The position numbers and the translations under genes are program-made. A stretch of 64,000 nucleotides of DNA from Atherinomorus stipes (Eukaryota; Chordata; Actinopteri; Atheriniformes; Atherinidae): NCBI GenBank assembly GCA_023101725.1, contig JALJCO010012849.1, positions 496,001-560,000 of the forward strand, read 5' to 3'. The notes below the pieces were generated by a model. It was not told the DNA's origin. It searched no databases and saw nothing but the letters and a program-made list of their open reading frames with translations. Within the stretch, counting starts at the first letter, position 1, and every line of letters begins with the position of its first letter. Of this stretch, positions 1-11,529 are shown piece by piece.

Positions 1-714
1 GTTTCTGTGTGCTGCTCCCGTCACGAAGCAAGTCCAGCTGATTATTCGGCTCCTTTTACTGAGATCCGCCAGATCATTAATTTACTCGCCCACATTGTGC
101 TCGTGTCCACAGCGCAACGCCCAAAACTTTATAGGTTAAAAGAAAAATGGTTGGAATTCAGTAGCGCTTTTATTCCCATTAAAATGATCTGATTTTACAG
201 ATCAGATGGCATTTTTTCAGCTGATCGATGCTGGCGACTTAACTGCTGAGTCATGAACTCTGACAGTGCAGACAGTTCAAGATTATATTTTACTGCACAT
301 AAAATTCCCTCATTACACGAAGCGGATCAATATACAGCAAGAGGCACCTGCAGCAGAGGTCTGCAGCCTTTCTCCAACAACGGAACCGAAAGTTAGAAAC
401 TGGATGGGGTTCTGAAGCCGCATCCCAGTCTTGATGCTGATTGGTTAGCTGACCTGTCCACGAGTAACATTCCGCCTGTGATTGGTGAGTTTAGTTGGCT
501 GGTGCAGAGACGGCATGTAACGTATGTGTACAAAAGATGACGGAGCAGATCCTGGGTCAGTCAGGACTCCGGAGCGCTGGAAAAATCGCGGCTTTGGCCG
601 CGTGAAATGTCCGACCAATCACACAATGCTTCTCTGAGCTCCCCAAGAAGAGAGTTTTGCTCAGCCGAGGGGTCGAGAACAAACCGCAAGCCGTCCTCAA
701 ACATAAGGGAAGCC

Positions 715-860
715 AGATGAGGTGACTCGGCATCTGGTACAGATGCCTCCTCGTGAGGTGTTCCAGGCTCGTCCCAGTGGGAGGAGATCCTTGGAAAGAC
801 CCAGCACCCACTGGAGGGACTACATCTCTCAGAACCTTGGGATCCACCTGGAAGGGTAGG
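715..860 (+). mobile_element. LINE 3' fragment (same family as 59905-60955)
   Basis: The stretch cagatgcctcctcgtgaggt, then gggaggagatcc and ctggagggactac, parallels 60740-60830 of the LINE further down. It encodes the C-terminal tail of that element's polyprotein (the region with ArgProThr-rich and TrpArgAspTyr motifs). It is short, frameshifted and lacks the RT. An 18-base A run at 883-900 follows shortly after, but other sequence lies between, so it may not be this element's own tail. Confidence 0.6.
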
Positions 861-2241
861 AAGAGATAGCTTGGTATATATAAAAAAAAAAAAAAAAAAA
901 CTGTGAAAACGATAAGCAAACATAGATGTCCTCCCTGCTAGACCTGAAGGCCACGTCCATCTTTTATGCGCAGTTTGTTATTTTTCATGGTGTTTGAAGC
1001 AGACAGTAAGTGAAGCTTTATTTTTTGGAAGGAAGAGATGGGTTTCCCCTCAGATTTAACTTTACTGGAGTGTTTCCGTAGATGTGATTTGTTTCGACTG
1101 GACACTGCTGGTTCTCATCAAGTAGTGAACTGAAGGCTTTGTTGATGTCAAGTGACATCAGTTTAGTGGCACTATGATGAACAGATTAATGATAAACATT
1201 ATAGCTTTTGGTTAGTGCAACCCAGAGCAGTTAATCATTTCAACTCCGATCCGAGTTTTTGTTCCCTTTAACTCTCTGCTGTTGTGTCAAACTTGCAAAT
1301 CACTTGTTCATGCTGACCTGAAAAACAGACTGTACAGTTTCTAATGAAGTTACTGAAACACATGCACCGACTCAACAAAGTCAGCACTGACATCAACAGG
1401 CTGTCGCTGAAATGTGCTGTCCTCTCAAAGTAGATAATTCAATTTTTTTGCCAGAGCAGAGGATACACGGCCATGTGACAACCATGCTTATCAGCTGGTG
1501 GGAAATATTAAATTAAGCCATGAGCATAAGGCTTTTTTATATTAATGTTCATTGTCAACTACATAGTGGTCCATGGTTGTATAAAATGTCCTGAAACTGC
1601 ATCATTGCCAGCTAAAGCTGACATTGTTAGTGAGCCACAGTAATGATTAACATTCTGTCTTAGCTGCCTTGTGATTTGTGCAAATGCATGACATGAGTGA
1701 ATGAAAATTTAAATCGAGTCTTAATTAAAAAAGCATGTTTTTAACTGCTTAATTTACCATGCTTTATTACCCTTTTAAGATTCAGCTGGATTTTTTTGTT
1801 TTTCCTTTTGGATCATAAGCAATAGCTTCACAGCTGTGGGGCCAAAGGCTACGTTCAGACTACAGACAAATGTGATGTGGATTTTTAGAGCCATTATCTG
1901 GATTATAATCCTTTTTTTCAGATCCATATCTTAATTCATGCCATGGTGACGTCACTCTGTATTGACACAGCAACAGGTGATATAGTAAAATAAATGGGAG
2001 AATAACTACAGAACAAACATGGAGGACAGCGCAGACGGAGGTGAACAGTTGAGGGATGAGAACATTTGAGAATAAATAAATATTTGGGGGGATAAAACAG
2101 TCCAAAGGAGGCTTGATGGGTCGAAGCGTAACAGATCAGTTTTTACACTGTGGGACCTCTTATTGATCTGTGCATGCAGGACACTTCGGGGCCGTAATTT
2201 ATAAAAATCGGATCTGACAAAGAATTGGAATTGAGCACTAA

Positions 2242-3356
2242 CACAAAGCGTACACACCAAACGCGATTTGGGCGTCAAAAATGCGCCCCCAAGTTGGATG
2301 CTTGGTCGTTAAATAGACGCTTGATTTCCAGCATCAGGATGCCCCCGACACATGTAGCGGGAAGTCCAGCCAAGACGCACTAGACGCACGTTGAGGACGT
2401 CGGGGGGAGCCTGTCCTTTTTTTTTCCCCCTTTCACCGGTCTGTTTGCACATTGCCAGATGCAGAGAGGGGCTCAGCTTTATGATAAACAAAGCTAGGGA
2501 ACGTTGTCGTAGGGCGTTTCTGCTCTGTGTCTGGTTCACCAGATGATTCCAGGTGTTCTGAGTGTGATGAGCTTCACCATTTACTCCAGGAGCTGCGCGC
2601 TGACCAGGAGCATTTTCAGCTTTATGATTCGGCCCAGTTTAACGACCCGCTGTCCCGATACGGGAAGGCATTATATGCCCATTTAATCCCATCGGCACGG
2701 CAGGTCAAACCGCCGTTCAGAAACCGGGACCGGACGCAGATCGCAGTTTTTTCTCCACTGTCTTCAAAGACTGAGGAGATTGCGCTGGTTCTTCTACATG
2801 TTTCCCATCCTGTCATAAAATGTGTGTCTGCGTCATGACATTGAGTCACTCTGATTGGTTGACGCTCCGCGTCAAGATGCCAAAGTTTAGATTTTCCAAC
2901 TCTGGCATCTTTTTGTCTCCCAGTTCTCCACCTGTGTACTTGGAGAGTTCGGAGACCTTTTTTTTTTTACCACCTACCCACCTTTCCTCATGTTATCTTT
3001 TTCCATATCTACAAAGATGCGCCCCTTGAAGGGCTGCATGGCCACGGTCTGCCTGATCCTATCTTGTTTATATGTTTTGTTTGTGTGTCCTGGACGGGTT
3101 GTACTGAAACATGAATTTCCCCTCAGGGATCAATAAAGTATCTTTGATTGATTGATATGCCGTCCTTGCCCCATAACACGCGTCGAATGCTGAAAATCTC
3201 AAAACTTGATGTGCAAAATGCCTCTAGACACGCAGTGCCAGACGGGCGTAACACGCCGCAGGGTTTTCAACGCCTCCTGGACGCGTCGGCCATTGATTTT
3301 GCATGTAAACCTGACGCCCTTGATGCCCAAATCGCGTTTGGTGTGTACGCACCGTG
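2242..3356 (+). mobile_element. PIF/Harbinger-type DNA transposon, internally deleted
   Basis: The ends are inverted repeats. GCGTACACACCAAACGCGAT begins at about 2248, and its complement lies at about 3331-3350 (ATCGCGTTTGGTGTGTACGC). They continue into CACAAA on the left and a CACGGT complement on the right. Inside is a remnant of a Harbinger-like transposase N-terminus (2545-2680). The catalytic part is missing, so the element cannot move itself. Harbinger elements duplicate a TWA triplet: TAA precedes the left end, but AAC follows the right, so the duplication is not intact. Sequence at about 3060-3150, with cagggatcaataaag and a TTGATTGATTGA end, looks like the 3' tail of a separate retrotransposon inserted here. 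Confidence 0.7.
2545..2680 (+). pseudogene. Harbinger-like transposase N-terminal remnant
   Basis: The open frame that includes this stretch reads CDELHHLLQELRADQEHFQL and then SAQFNDPLSRYGK. PIF/Harbinger nucleases start with a similar pattern (HHL-QELR-D---F--Y--, then a FD-LL-R-G helix) ahead of the DDE domain. After about 2680 the resemblance is lost and the frame ends at 2838. No DDE residues can be found in the 500 bp that follow, so this is a fragment left by an internal deletion. It lies between the element's inverted repeats and reads on the plus strand. The match is from memory of the family. Confidence 0.6.
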
Positions 3357-3751
3357 AACATAGCAAAATTAAACAATGATGCTAAAAATGATCAGTCTTT
3401 CTCCCAAAAGAGGGGGTTTCATGTCTTTCTTAAGCACATAATTCCCTTTTATGGTACAATCAAATAACTGTGGTACCTTCAGTCGTTTTGAATGTGTGAC
3501 ATCACTCTATGTCTGTATCTGACCCCTTAAAAATTCACCGCTGTCCCCTCCTGCTTTTTCTGACATGACCACTCCACTCATCATGACACTCTGATGCTCT
3601 GGTGGGGTGGAGCTTGGCAAAAGAGGGGGAGGAGCTTCGTAGTATTTGAGGTGCAATGTGGTAGCAGCCGTTTTGGCAGACATTTTGGTTTCCACAGGAG
3701 ATTCATGGATTTCTCAAATATGCATGAATGAGTCAAAGTAACCGAGAAGGG

Positions 3752-3960
3752 TCTATCTGCGGCTCGCAAGACAGGGGCGTGTCGTAGTGTGGGCGTGTCG
3801 TAGTGTGACGTTACTCGACGACACGCCCACCAGGCCAATGAGAGCACGGTAAAATCTAGTCCTACCCCTGACCCTTCCCCTAAACCTAACCAGACCCACC
3901 CACACTGCGACACGCCCACACTACGACACGCCCACTGGGTGCAGATGCCGCAGATAGATA
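3752..3960. repeat. Fold-back miniature element with doubled GGGCGTGTCGTAGTGTG
   Basis: The left arm starts tctatctgcggc and carries two direct copies of gggcgtgtcgtagtgtg. The right arm is the reverse complement (cacactgcgacacgcccac, then cactacgacacgcccac, ending gccgcagatagata). The loop is about 75 bp and includes ccctaaacctaacc. The arms are good enough for a long hairpin. There is no coding capacity, and the superfamily is unknown. Confidence 0.7.
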
Positions 3961-6900
3961 CACTTGAAGTAACCTGCAGGGCATGTTTAATAGGAAGGGA
4001 ATGACATGAAAACATAATAAAAAGTAAATTTTGCATTGCATACTTACGTGAACTTACTGTAGTAGTTAACGTTTGGTCCATGTTACCCTTGACAGAAGCC
4101 AAAATGTGAATTTATGAGCAGGAGCGTAAAAGTTATGTCACGCTGACTTTGATATGTATCTTTGCATATTTTTCAGTGGTTATATGAAAATTTGGGGCCT
4201 GTTGTAGTGAATATGGCATATACCTGCGTATCACGTAAACTACACCACTAAGGATGATAACACATACTCTTTATTTCTCCACATCATTTTCCAACACTAC
4301 CTGGAACTCTTGATGTCACAGATTCATTCAGTGCTTTCTCTTTCTGGAAAGGATTGTAAATGGCTTCTGTTCTCACTGATTGAACCAGTCTTCATTATGG
4401 GATGTTTAATTATTTATGTGTTGTTACTTAAAATGTAGAGTGTCCCAAATGTGGCAGTCTTTCCCTCATTAAAGATGAATATTGCAAAATCAAACTTAGA
4501 TGAGTAAAAATCCGGCTGAAAGCGTGAAGTGGCAGGGACAAGGACTGTGGGAACTGGACAATATTGCATAAAGCAACACAGATGTTTTTACTTTTCAAAC
4601 ATTTTTTTGAGAAAGTTGCAATTTAAATTCTTGGTAAGTCGATTAAATGTTAAATATGTGAGAGGACTTTATATCTGAACCTTGAGATTTTGGATTTGTA
4701 AAATCTACATGATATTTTTAGGGGCCTCATAAGCTTTTATAATTTATCCGACTTCCTAAATTCTTCAAAGAAACAGATTCTCTTAATTAAACATGGGAGC
4801 AAGTTAGGCATTTCTCTCAGTATGTGTTCCTCTGGCTGCTAAAAGCTTTGTCGTATAGCACCTCGCTGTTTCTGGCTGCTGTTTGGTGCCGAGTAGGAAG
4901 CATACTGATCAATTTTAGAGCTTTTTGCTGAAAACAGCTGCATGCTGCAACCAAAAAAGAAAAAAAAAAAGAAGTGAGAATGGGAGGAAACTGTAAAAGC
5001 AGGTTAGAATTGCCAAGCAAGGAGCTGAAACTCACTATTTTTCAATCTGTGTGAACTTTTTTTAAATTCATTAACATTGTAGCTCAACTAACCAAGAACC
5101 GAGGAAGAGGTTAGTCATTTCTGGTTGTCTTTAAGTAAAATTACAAAAAAATAAACTTTGAGAAGTTACATAAGCAAAGGAGGAAACTGAATTTTGATGT
5201 GAATGATTTTCTTTAAACTGTGAAATATTGCATGGTCTTGGCTGAAGAACCTTGTTTATACAGCTAATATTAAAACCCACAGACGACCTAGTTTTACCCA
5301 CCGAATCCATTTCAAATGTTATTTTAGATGAGCAGAATATGAATTATGTTATTTGAGCATGCACAGTTTCCATTAGAAAGGATATTTTTCTCAGCTGATG
5401 CTGTACAACCTCCAGCGTTTACCTTTTTTGGGAGGCCAGGGAGGAACAGCTTGAGAAATGAACCTCAGCTCGTTCATGATTTAGCCGCAGAACTGCTCTA
5501 TTCTTCTAAAAGATACATATCCTGTAAACAACAACATAAACAACATCAAACCCATTTGTCTCTGCTGCAATTCTAGGTGAAAGGAAATACTATCAGTAAC
5601 ATAACAGTGGTGATTATTTCTATAAACCCCAAGTTCCACATATGAGACTGTTTATTTATCTATTTAATCTCACAGTTCTCCTGTTGTAATCCCTCTGGAG
5701 AGACTCATTTTCTTCTGGAGTAGCTTTGAGTTGTATGTGTTGATATGTATTAAGTCTGATAAAAACATCCTGTGGGAAATCAGCTCTCCTTTATCTGATT
5801 CCCAACTCTGATTATGTCAGTGTACTGGTTGCAGCAGAAGATGGATGTGCTTGTCAAGGGCTACACACAGAGCAGACTTTCACGTTAATCTCATCAATCC
5901 AGATTTTTTCCCCCTTTTTTTTACTCATTGATTCAGATCCTTTCCCCTTCATTTTGCTTCCTTTCTCTTCCTTTTGCCACCCCCTTCGCTTTCTGCTTAA
6001 AGTCTCGCCGTGCTCCACTGTAATTATGTTTGACGGTGGCTTGAGCTGATGCATCATGATGTCCATTCTAATTAACAGCGGTGAAGCCAGAGCAGATGCC
6101 ACTCAGCTGTGTCTGCAGCCTTGTCTGTGGTGTGGCACTTTAATGCTTTGATTATACTGTACAATAACTAATCAAGCTGCTCATGATGAGGAAAGCTGGC
6201 CTGTGACAGAGGTACTTGTAGCATTTTCATGCATCTGTGGCACCAGCAGCACAGCCAGAGGTATTAGCTTTCAGCTTGTCAATCCATCCATCTGTGTTTG
6301 ATCTAATCCCTTTACCATGATTAATGTTTGAACATTTGTGGGGAGATTCTTCGGATTTCAAGTGCTAAATTGGACTAAAAGTTGTTTTGAGCTTGACTCA
6401 TCAAGGAAAACTGATGCTACAAGAAAAACTACTATTTTCTTTAGAGAAAAGGCTCACTTATATCAAGGACTGGGTGCGTTGAATCCTTACATCTTTCACA
6501 TGCTTTCGTCTTTCTTCAAGCTACTGCAACAACAAACACGTGAGGTTTATCAATAAACTTTATTCCTGTTAAAAAAAAAAGAAAAAAAAACATGGGTTTG
6601 TTAGTCAAATGGCTATTAGGTTCATTTTCAAGTTATTTACACCAGTAGTAAAAAAAATCAGCAAGATTATGACATTGAATCTGGCAGTAAATAGTTAATG
6701 TAATTATGATGATCTTTTAAAGGAAAGAGGAAAAAATGCTCACGATTACAGCTATAAGAACATAAAGGCAAATACAGAAAGAAACAAATCAATAGATTTC
6801 GACTACATAAGAACAAATCTAAAAGAAAAAGCAGCTAAACTAAAGCTTCAGTAGTTAATGTGCGAATATTATTACATCTTCACTACATTTCATGTCAAAA

Positions 6901-7312
6901 ATATGCAGCTTCTGTGGTTGTGTGGCCAACAGCATGTAAAATCTCCTGTGGACACATCACTAAGGCATCCTCTGTGTCCTGGTGTTAACTTTGTGTAGCA
7001 TTGTGAGAATGTATCCGCCTCAGAAATTTTTCCCCTCTGTGAAGTATATGTGTGGACGGCAGCTGCAGAAAAACACCAGACCAAATTGTCCATACATTCT
7101 TAAGACATATCTGGTATCCTACAAAAATACTTGAATGCACACTTATTAAGTATGTTTGCTTGTCTCATTTGAGGATATCAACAAACTTCCTACAGTAAAT
7201 GGTCATTTAGATCATTTTGTGTATTTTACAGCTCCCTATTTTAGCTGTAAAAAGTTGTGTTAAGACCTCCACGTATAGTTCATACACACAGAAATATATC
7301 TACACTTTAGCC

Positions 7313-8050
7313 TAGGGATGCACAATATTGGAATTTTGGCCGATATCCGACGATATGCCGACATTTTAAAACTCATGTGGCTGATAACCGATATTGACAC
7401 CGATATTAAAGCTGAAAAAAAAGCAGTCTTTGCACTCAGCAGTTTTGTTTTCCGTTTCTGATGCTTTCAAAACTAAGGTTGGGAAAAAATATCGATACTC
7501 TCAAATATCGCAATATTGTCATATGCCAATATCAAATCAATATTTAAAAAACGCGGTATTGATCTATTTTACTTACAAAATCTTGCAAGATTTCATCATT
7601 CTGTTACAAAATCTCACGATATTTTGTGAATTCTCGCGAGATTTTGTAACAGAGAGATGAAATATCGCGAGATTTCATTAGTAGAATAGATCGATACCAC
7701 GTTTTTAAATGTCAGTATATCAGCATTTGAAAATATCACAAGATTTTTGTGAATTCTCACAAGATTTTGTAACAGAATGATAAAATATGCAGGATTTCAT
7801 TAGTAAAATAGATCGATACTGCGTTTTTAAATGGCAATATATCAGCATATGAAAATATCACGATATTTCAGTGTATCAATACTTTTTTTCACCCCTAGTC
7901 TGCAGAAGTTTTAAAGTCTGTAAAAAAAAAAGATGTTTTTGAAGAAGTTTTTGTTTTTTTTAAGACTTTAGAAACAGCGGGCTGATCGGTCAAATATCGG
8001 GGGGGTGGCCGATGTCCGATACTCAGTTTTAAGGCCGATGGGCTCTAATG
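7313..8050 (+). mobile_element. ATATCG-rich hAT-type miniature element, copy 1
   Basis: It begins TAGGGATGCACAATATTGG and continues with ttttggccgatatcc and aactcatgtgg, as in the copies at 40372, 52599 and 56058. The right end is degraded (ggccgatgggctctaatgcac), so no clean 8-bp duplication can be read. It is about 740 bp and noncoding, with a palindromic core at 7474-7896. The hAT assignment rests on the TAGGGATGCA end and on the exact 8-bp target duplications of the sister copies. Confidence 0.7.
7474..7896. repeat. Palindromic core (ATATCG/CGCGAGATTT fold-back)
   Basis: The left end ggttgggaaaaaatatcgat and the right end atcaatactttttttcaccc are inverted repeats. The centre is also self-complementary: cgatattttgtgaattctcg is flanked by tctgttacaaaatct and agattttgtaacaga. 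The whole unit can fold into one long hairpin. The same unit occurs at 42480-42741 (alone), 52755-54385 (interrupted), 56251-56552 and, truncated, at about 40532-40757. Confidence 0.75.
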
Positions 8051-8088
8051 CACAACTCCACTTCTTCCTGAAGTTAAGATAGCTCCAT

Positions 8089-8203
8089 TGTTTCCTGTCT
8101 TTCATTACAGGACCAACTGACTAATCCAGGTGTGCCTGGCCAGTTACTGAGGTCAGGCACACCTGGATTAATCAGTTCGTCCAGTAATGAAAGACAGGAA
8201 ACA
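8089..8203. repeat. Near-perfect 115-bp hairpin
   Basis: The left arm runs tgtttcctgtctttcattac, then ctaatccaggtgtgcctg. The right arm is caggcacacctggatta, then gtaatgaaagacaggaaaca. Arms are about 50 bp with a few mismatches and a loop of about 13 bp. It lies just downstream of hAT copy 1 and is not part of it. It may be a small fold-back MITE. No coding content. Confidence 0.75.
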
Positions 8204-8379
8204 AATCTTTATGACTGTGATTAAAAATAATAATAAAAAGAGCACAATTTGTTAATCTCTTAATAAGGGACAGCTCAACATTTTTGCCATCTTGGAAGCT
8301 TTGATTTGGGTTTTTTCTCTTTTTATTGTAGTAAAAGTTAATTAAAACAGCGTTGGGCTGGATTTATAACTCATCAAAG

Positions 8380-8525
8380 TAACTAAGTAACTTTTACTCA
8401 AAGTATATTTTAGATTAAGTACTTTTTACTTTTACTCCAATACATTTTTAGATGGGTACTTTTACTTGAGTATAATTTAAGAAAAGTAAAGATACTTTTA
8501 TTCAATTACAATTTTTCAGTCCGGA
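8380..8525. repeat. Common fish interspersed repeat (AAGTA/TACTT-rich)
   Basis: The stretch repeats taacttttactcaaagtat, tactttttacttttactcc and similar words. This pattern is frequent in fish genomes (acttgagtaaaagtacttag and variants). It is noncoding, with no clear termini. The assignment is by remembered appearance only. Confidence 0.45.
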
Positions 8526-10203
8526 CAGATAATTTCACTTGATTTTAGTCTGATTCTTCTCAATTTCAGTGTTTTTTTGTTTTGTTTTGGGTTTTTTTAC
8601 TCATGTTAAGACCACAAAGTGTTGCAGTGCAGTCCCAGGGATTAGAAATATTCTTTTTTTCTTTTTTTGTCCTGTTAAACTTGTGTAGCTATTGCTAATC
8701 GGAAGCTGCAGATGATTATTGAGGATACAGGTGAGATAAACAGTGTCCATTACCAAAATGCTTTTGGCTCCCTCAGCTATAACCGAAAATTTATCATCAA
8801 TATAAATGCAGCTTCTCCAGAGCTTCAAAGAAACATTTTAAATGATAAAAATTCTGTGTTTTTTATGTTTGTCTCAAGCCGCAGATGAACTTTGCAGGAA
8901 GCTCTAAAACAGCATTGAGTACAAGGAGGCTGTTTGTTTGTTTAAATACATATGAAGTTTATCAGCTGACCCCTGCCGAGACCTAAACAGGACGGGATAA
9001 AATATATAAATACTCTGGGATCTTAGGAGATTTATTACGGCCACTCTAGGGGGAAAAATCAGACTATCCAAACATGCCAGAATCTATTTAAAGTAGCCAA
9101 GGGCCTTTTTCTGCTTCAGGCCGGCTTCTTTTCTTACCAGCTTTCCATGCCTGCCTCTTATCCGCTTCTTTCATTCATCAACCTGACAGTTCGGGCTTAA
9201 ACTCAGTACACGCCATCACAAATCTATGATAGTCTTTTTCATTGAATTTGACGTTATATACTTTAAGGAGGAGCACTAAAGGAAATGACAGCATGGAGGA
9301 AGTTAAAAATGAGAATACTCTGTCTTCCTAATTAAGATACAGTAAGAAATCCTCCCCTTACACGTTTAATCATCCACGTTGCTGCCAGCTGCTCCAACAT
9401 GTTATAGATTTTCTGCACTTAATGCTATTAAAGGGTCTCTTTTGGCTGTTCCAAGTTAATGTCAGGAATGAAGCAACAACATAAATGATCAAACAAAAAC
9501 AATGTGAGATATATTTTCTAATGTGGGTGTACGTGCAAAGCTGATTCTCTCCCCTTTGTTTCCTCTCCTTTTCCCTTCTCTGCCTCAGTGCCTAAATCTC
9601 TCTTCTTTGTGTCATATTGTTTGTTTTTCAATATCCACCTGTGTGAATACAGATTAGAAACCTACTTCTATTATCTCTCTGGTTTTTGTTTGCATATCTC
9701 ACCTCAGTTTCACCCAAACTGATGTTTGTTTGCTTTTTTTTCCCCATTTTCTTTTACACCTCACATTTCCAGTGAGAATTCAGCTGAAACTTGCTAATTA
9801 GGAGGTCCATCTGCAGGAGGTCAGTTAATAAGACCTCATCCTCGTTGTAGTAATTACGTAAATAGCCCCTGTTGTTCAGCTTCGACCATCCAAGCTCTGC
9901 CGAGTGGGTGTTGCATGAAGCAGCGTTATGTGGAGCGTTCGGAGCCGTGGTGCTGGAGAGCCTGATCTCAGGCTCAATTAAATTTGTCCCTGCTTCCCTT
10001 CGGTGCTGACCTGACCCATCCTTGGCCTTCATCTGGAGCATGTTTCAGTGTGGGAAAATTATGATTTTTTTACTGAAGAAGCCCTATGTAAGTGTAGCTA
10101 ATTATCATAGTGGATTCCAAACTTTTCCAGCTTTTCCAAACTTTATCAAAGCAATAAATAATTGACTATCACTCACTATAATTTTTTTCTGTAGTTTTGT
10201 TTT

Positions 10204-10325
10204 TTGTGGTACCGCTTATGCTTGTGTTTTTACTGTTTTAACTTCCTGTTTTCAATGTTTTATCTGCCTGCACAGTGTCCTTGGGTGCTTTGAGAAGGCG
10301 CATTTCAAATAAATGCATTATTATT
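10204..10325 (+). repeat. LINE 3' tail (L2-like)
   Basis: It contains cagtgtccttgggtgctttg, then gaaggcgc, aaataaatgcattattatt. This closely resembles the 3' end of fish L2-type LINEs, which finish with an ATT-rich tail after a stem near gtgtccttgggtg. No open reading frame is attached, so it is a 5'-truncated copy. Confidence 0.55.
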
Positions 10326-10476
10326 CAGTTTAGACACAGAATCTCTACAACTTTATGGGATGTGTTTGCCTGTTATGGGTGATTTATTTTCCAGCTGAAT
10401 TGCATTTGAAATGACTGATTAAGGTGTCATGCTGCATATTAACCAAAATGCTCTCATAGGTCCTGAAAGTACATAA

Positions 10477-11529
10477 AGTTGTCCTTAAAATTATTCATAT
10501 CTTCCAAATAAAGAAGGGAAAAAAATCAGCTGTCAATGAAATAAGTTGAAATTGACCAAAGTACCGTATTTTCCGGACTATAAGTCGCATCAGTCAAAAA
10601 ATGCATCATAAACGGGAAAAAATATATATAAGTCGCACCGGACTATAAGTCATATGTATTTTTTTTATATAGCGCGATTTTCTGATTTTTCATATCCTAC
10701 TTGTTCCTGCTAAAAATTACCCAATCAGTCCAGTTCCAAAGTTAACGCCTGTAAATGATCATAAACATCATAACTAAGGAGGATAAACATGTTTTTTGAG
10801 GATTTGTTCCACTGTAAAGGCAGTACAGCCAGATGTCCAAAATAAACTCCTCTCACTGAGATGAAGCCATTTTGGGATTTTTTGCCCTTGGAGCAGAATA
10901 TAGTCATCACAAGCTTAGAGCTCCCTCCTAGGAGTAATATTTACTCCTTGGCTCATGTCAGTCAATATGAACTGAGACTTAAAAATATGTTTAATTGTAT
11001 ATATTTTGATATAAAAGCTGCACAGGACTATAAGCCGCACAAGCCACCAAACTATGAAAAAAAAGTGTGACGTATAATCCAGAAAATACGGTTATAATGA
11101 ATACAACTTCTATGAAAAACATGACACCGATTTTGTATTGTGGTTCAACAGAAAAATGAAAAACAAACACAAAAAAATAAAACAAGTAAACAAGCATGAT
11201 GGAGCTCCAAAGCTAAACTTTTGTTGAGCAATACTTTGAGACAATCGCTGCAATCAGGTGTTTTCTCTAATGTTCAAAAAGCTTCTGCACCTGTTGGCAG
11301 GTGTTTTGGTCCACTGTTCATTGGAAAGGTGCTTTAATGTGTCTGGGACAGTTTTATTTATTTATTTTTTAAATGATCATTTTCATCCACAATTCAAAAG
11401 CAATATTTTATTTCACTAAATTAAAATTTTGTAAATTTTTGTTTATTAGTTTCCTGTTATTTGAAATACTGTTGTGAATTTAGCCTTTTCTGTCAATGGG
11501 GGGTAGGAATAATTTTGAGGATGACTGTG
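10477..11529. mobile_element. Tc1-type nonautonomous element, split by a second insertion
   Basis: The left end gtccttaaaattattcatat and the right end ggaataattttgaggatgac are inverted repeats. Related copies lie at 38062-38415 and, inverted, at 55978-56957. All share a body with ggtccactgttcattggaaa and gtgtctgggacagttttatt. The ends resemble Tc1-family termini with TA targets. There is no transposase. At 10563-11092 another element interrupts it: the copy at 38062 reads straight through that point. Confidence 0.65.
10563..11092. mobile_element. Miniature element with CCGTATTTTCCGGACTATAA ends
   Basis: It starts accgtattttccggactat and ends with the complement (cgtataatccagaaaatacggt). The inner words ataagtcgcac and aagccgcac are also repeated. 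This is a very common fish repeat type. It sits inside the Tc1-type element, between ccaaagt and tataatg, where the uninterrupted copy at about 38145 reads caaaagtaataa. About 110 bp of its interior (10800-10910) is also present, reversed, at 63640-63720. No coding capacity. Confidence 0.65.

Noticed and set aside
883..900. Poly-A run as the tail of a processed host gene
   Set aside because: Upstream sequence is a LINE fragment and unrelated repeat, not an intron-less host gene.
557..923. Two overlapping 120-codon reverse frames with hydrophobic starts
   Set aside because: The hydrophobic part is translated poly-A, and the remainder is antisense to a LINE fragment.
3581..4102. 173-codon reverse-strand open frame
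   Set aside because: It crosses a fold-back element, and its Cys/Trp/Val-rich protein comes from repeated GTGTG units. No domain and no conservation signal.
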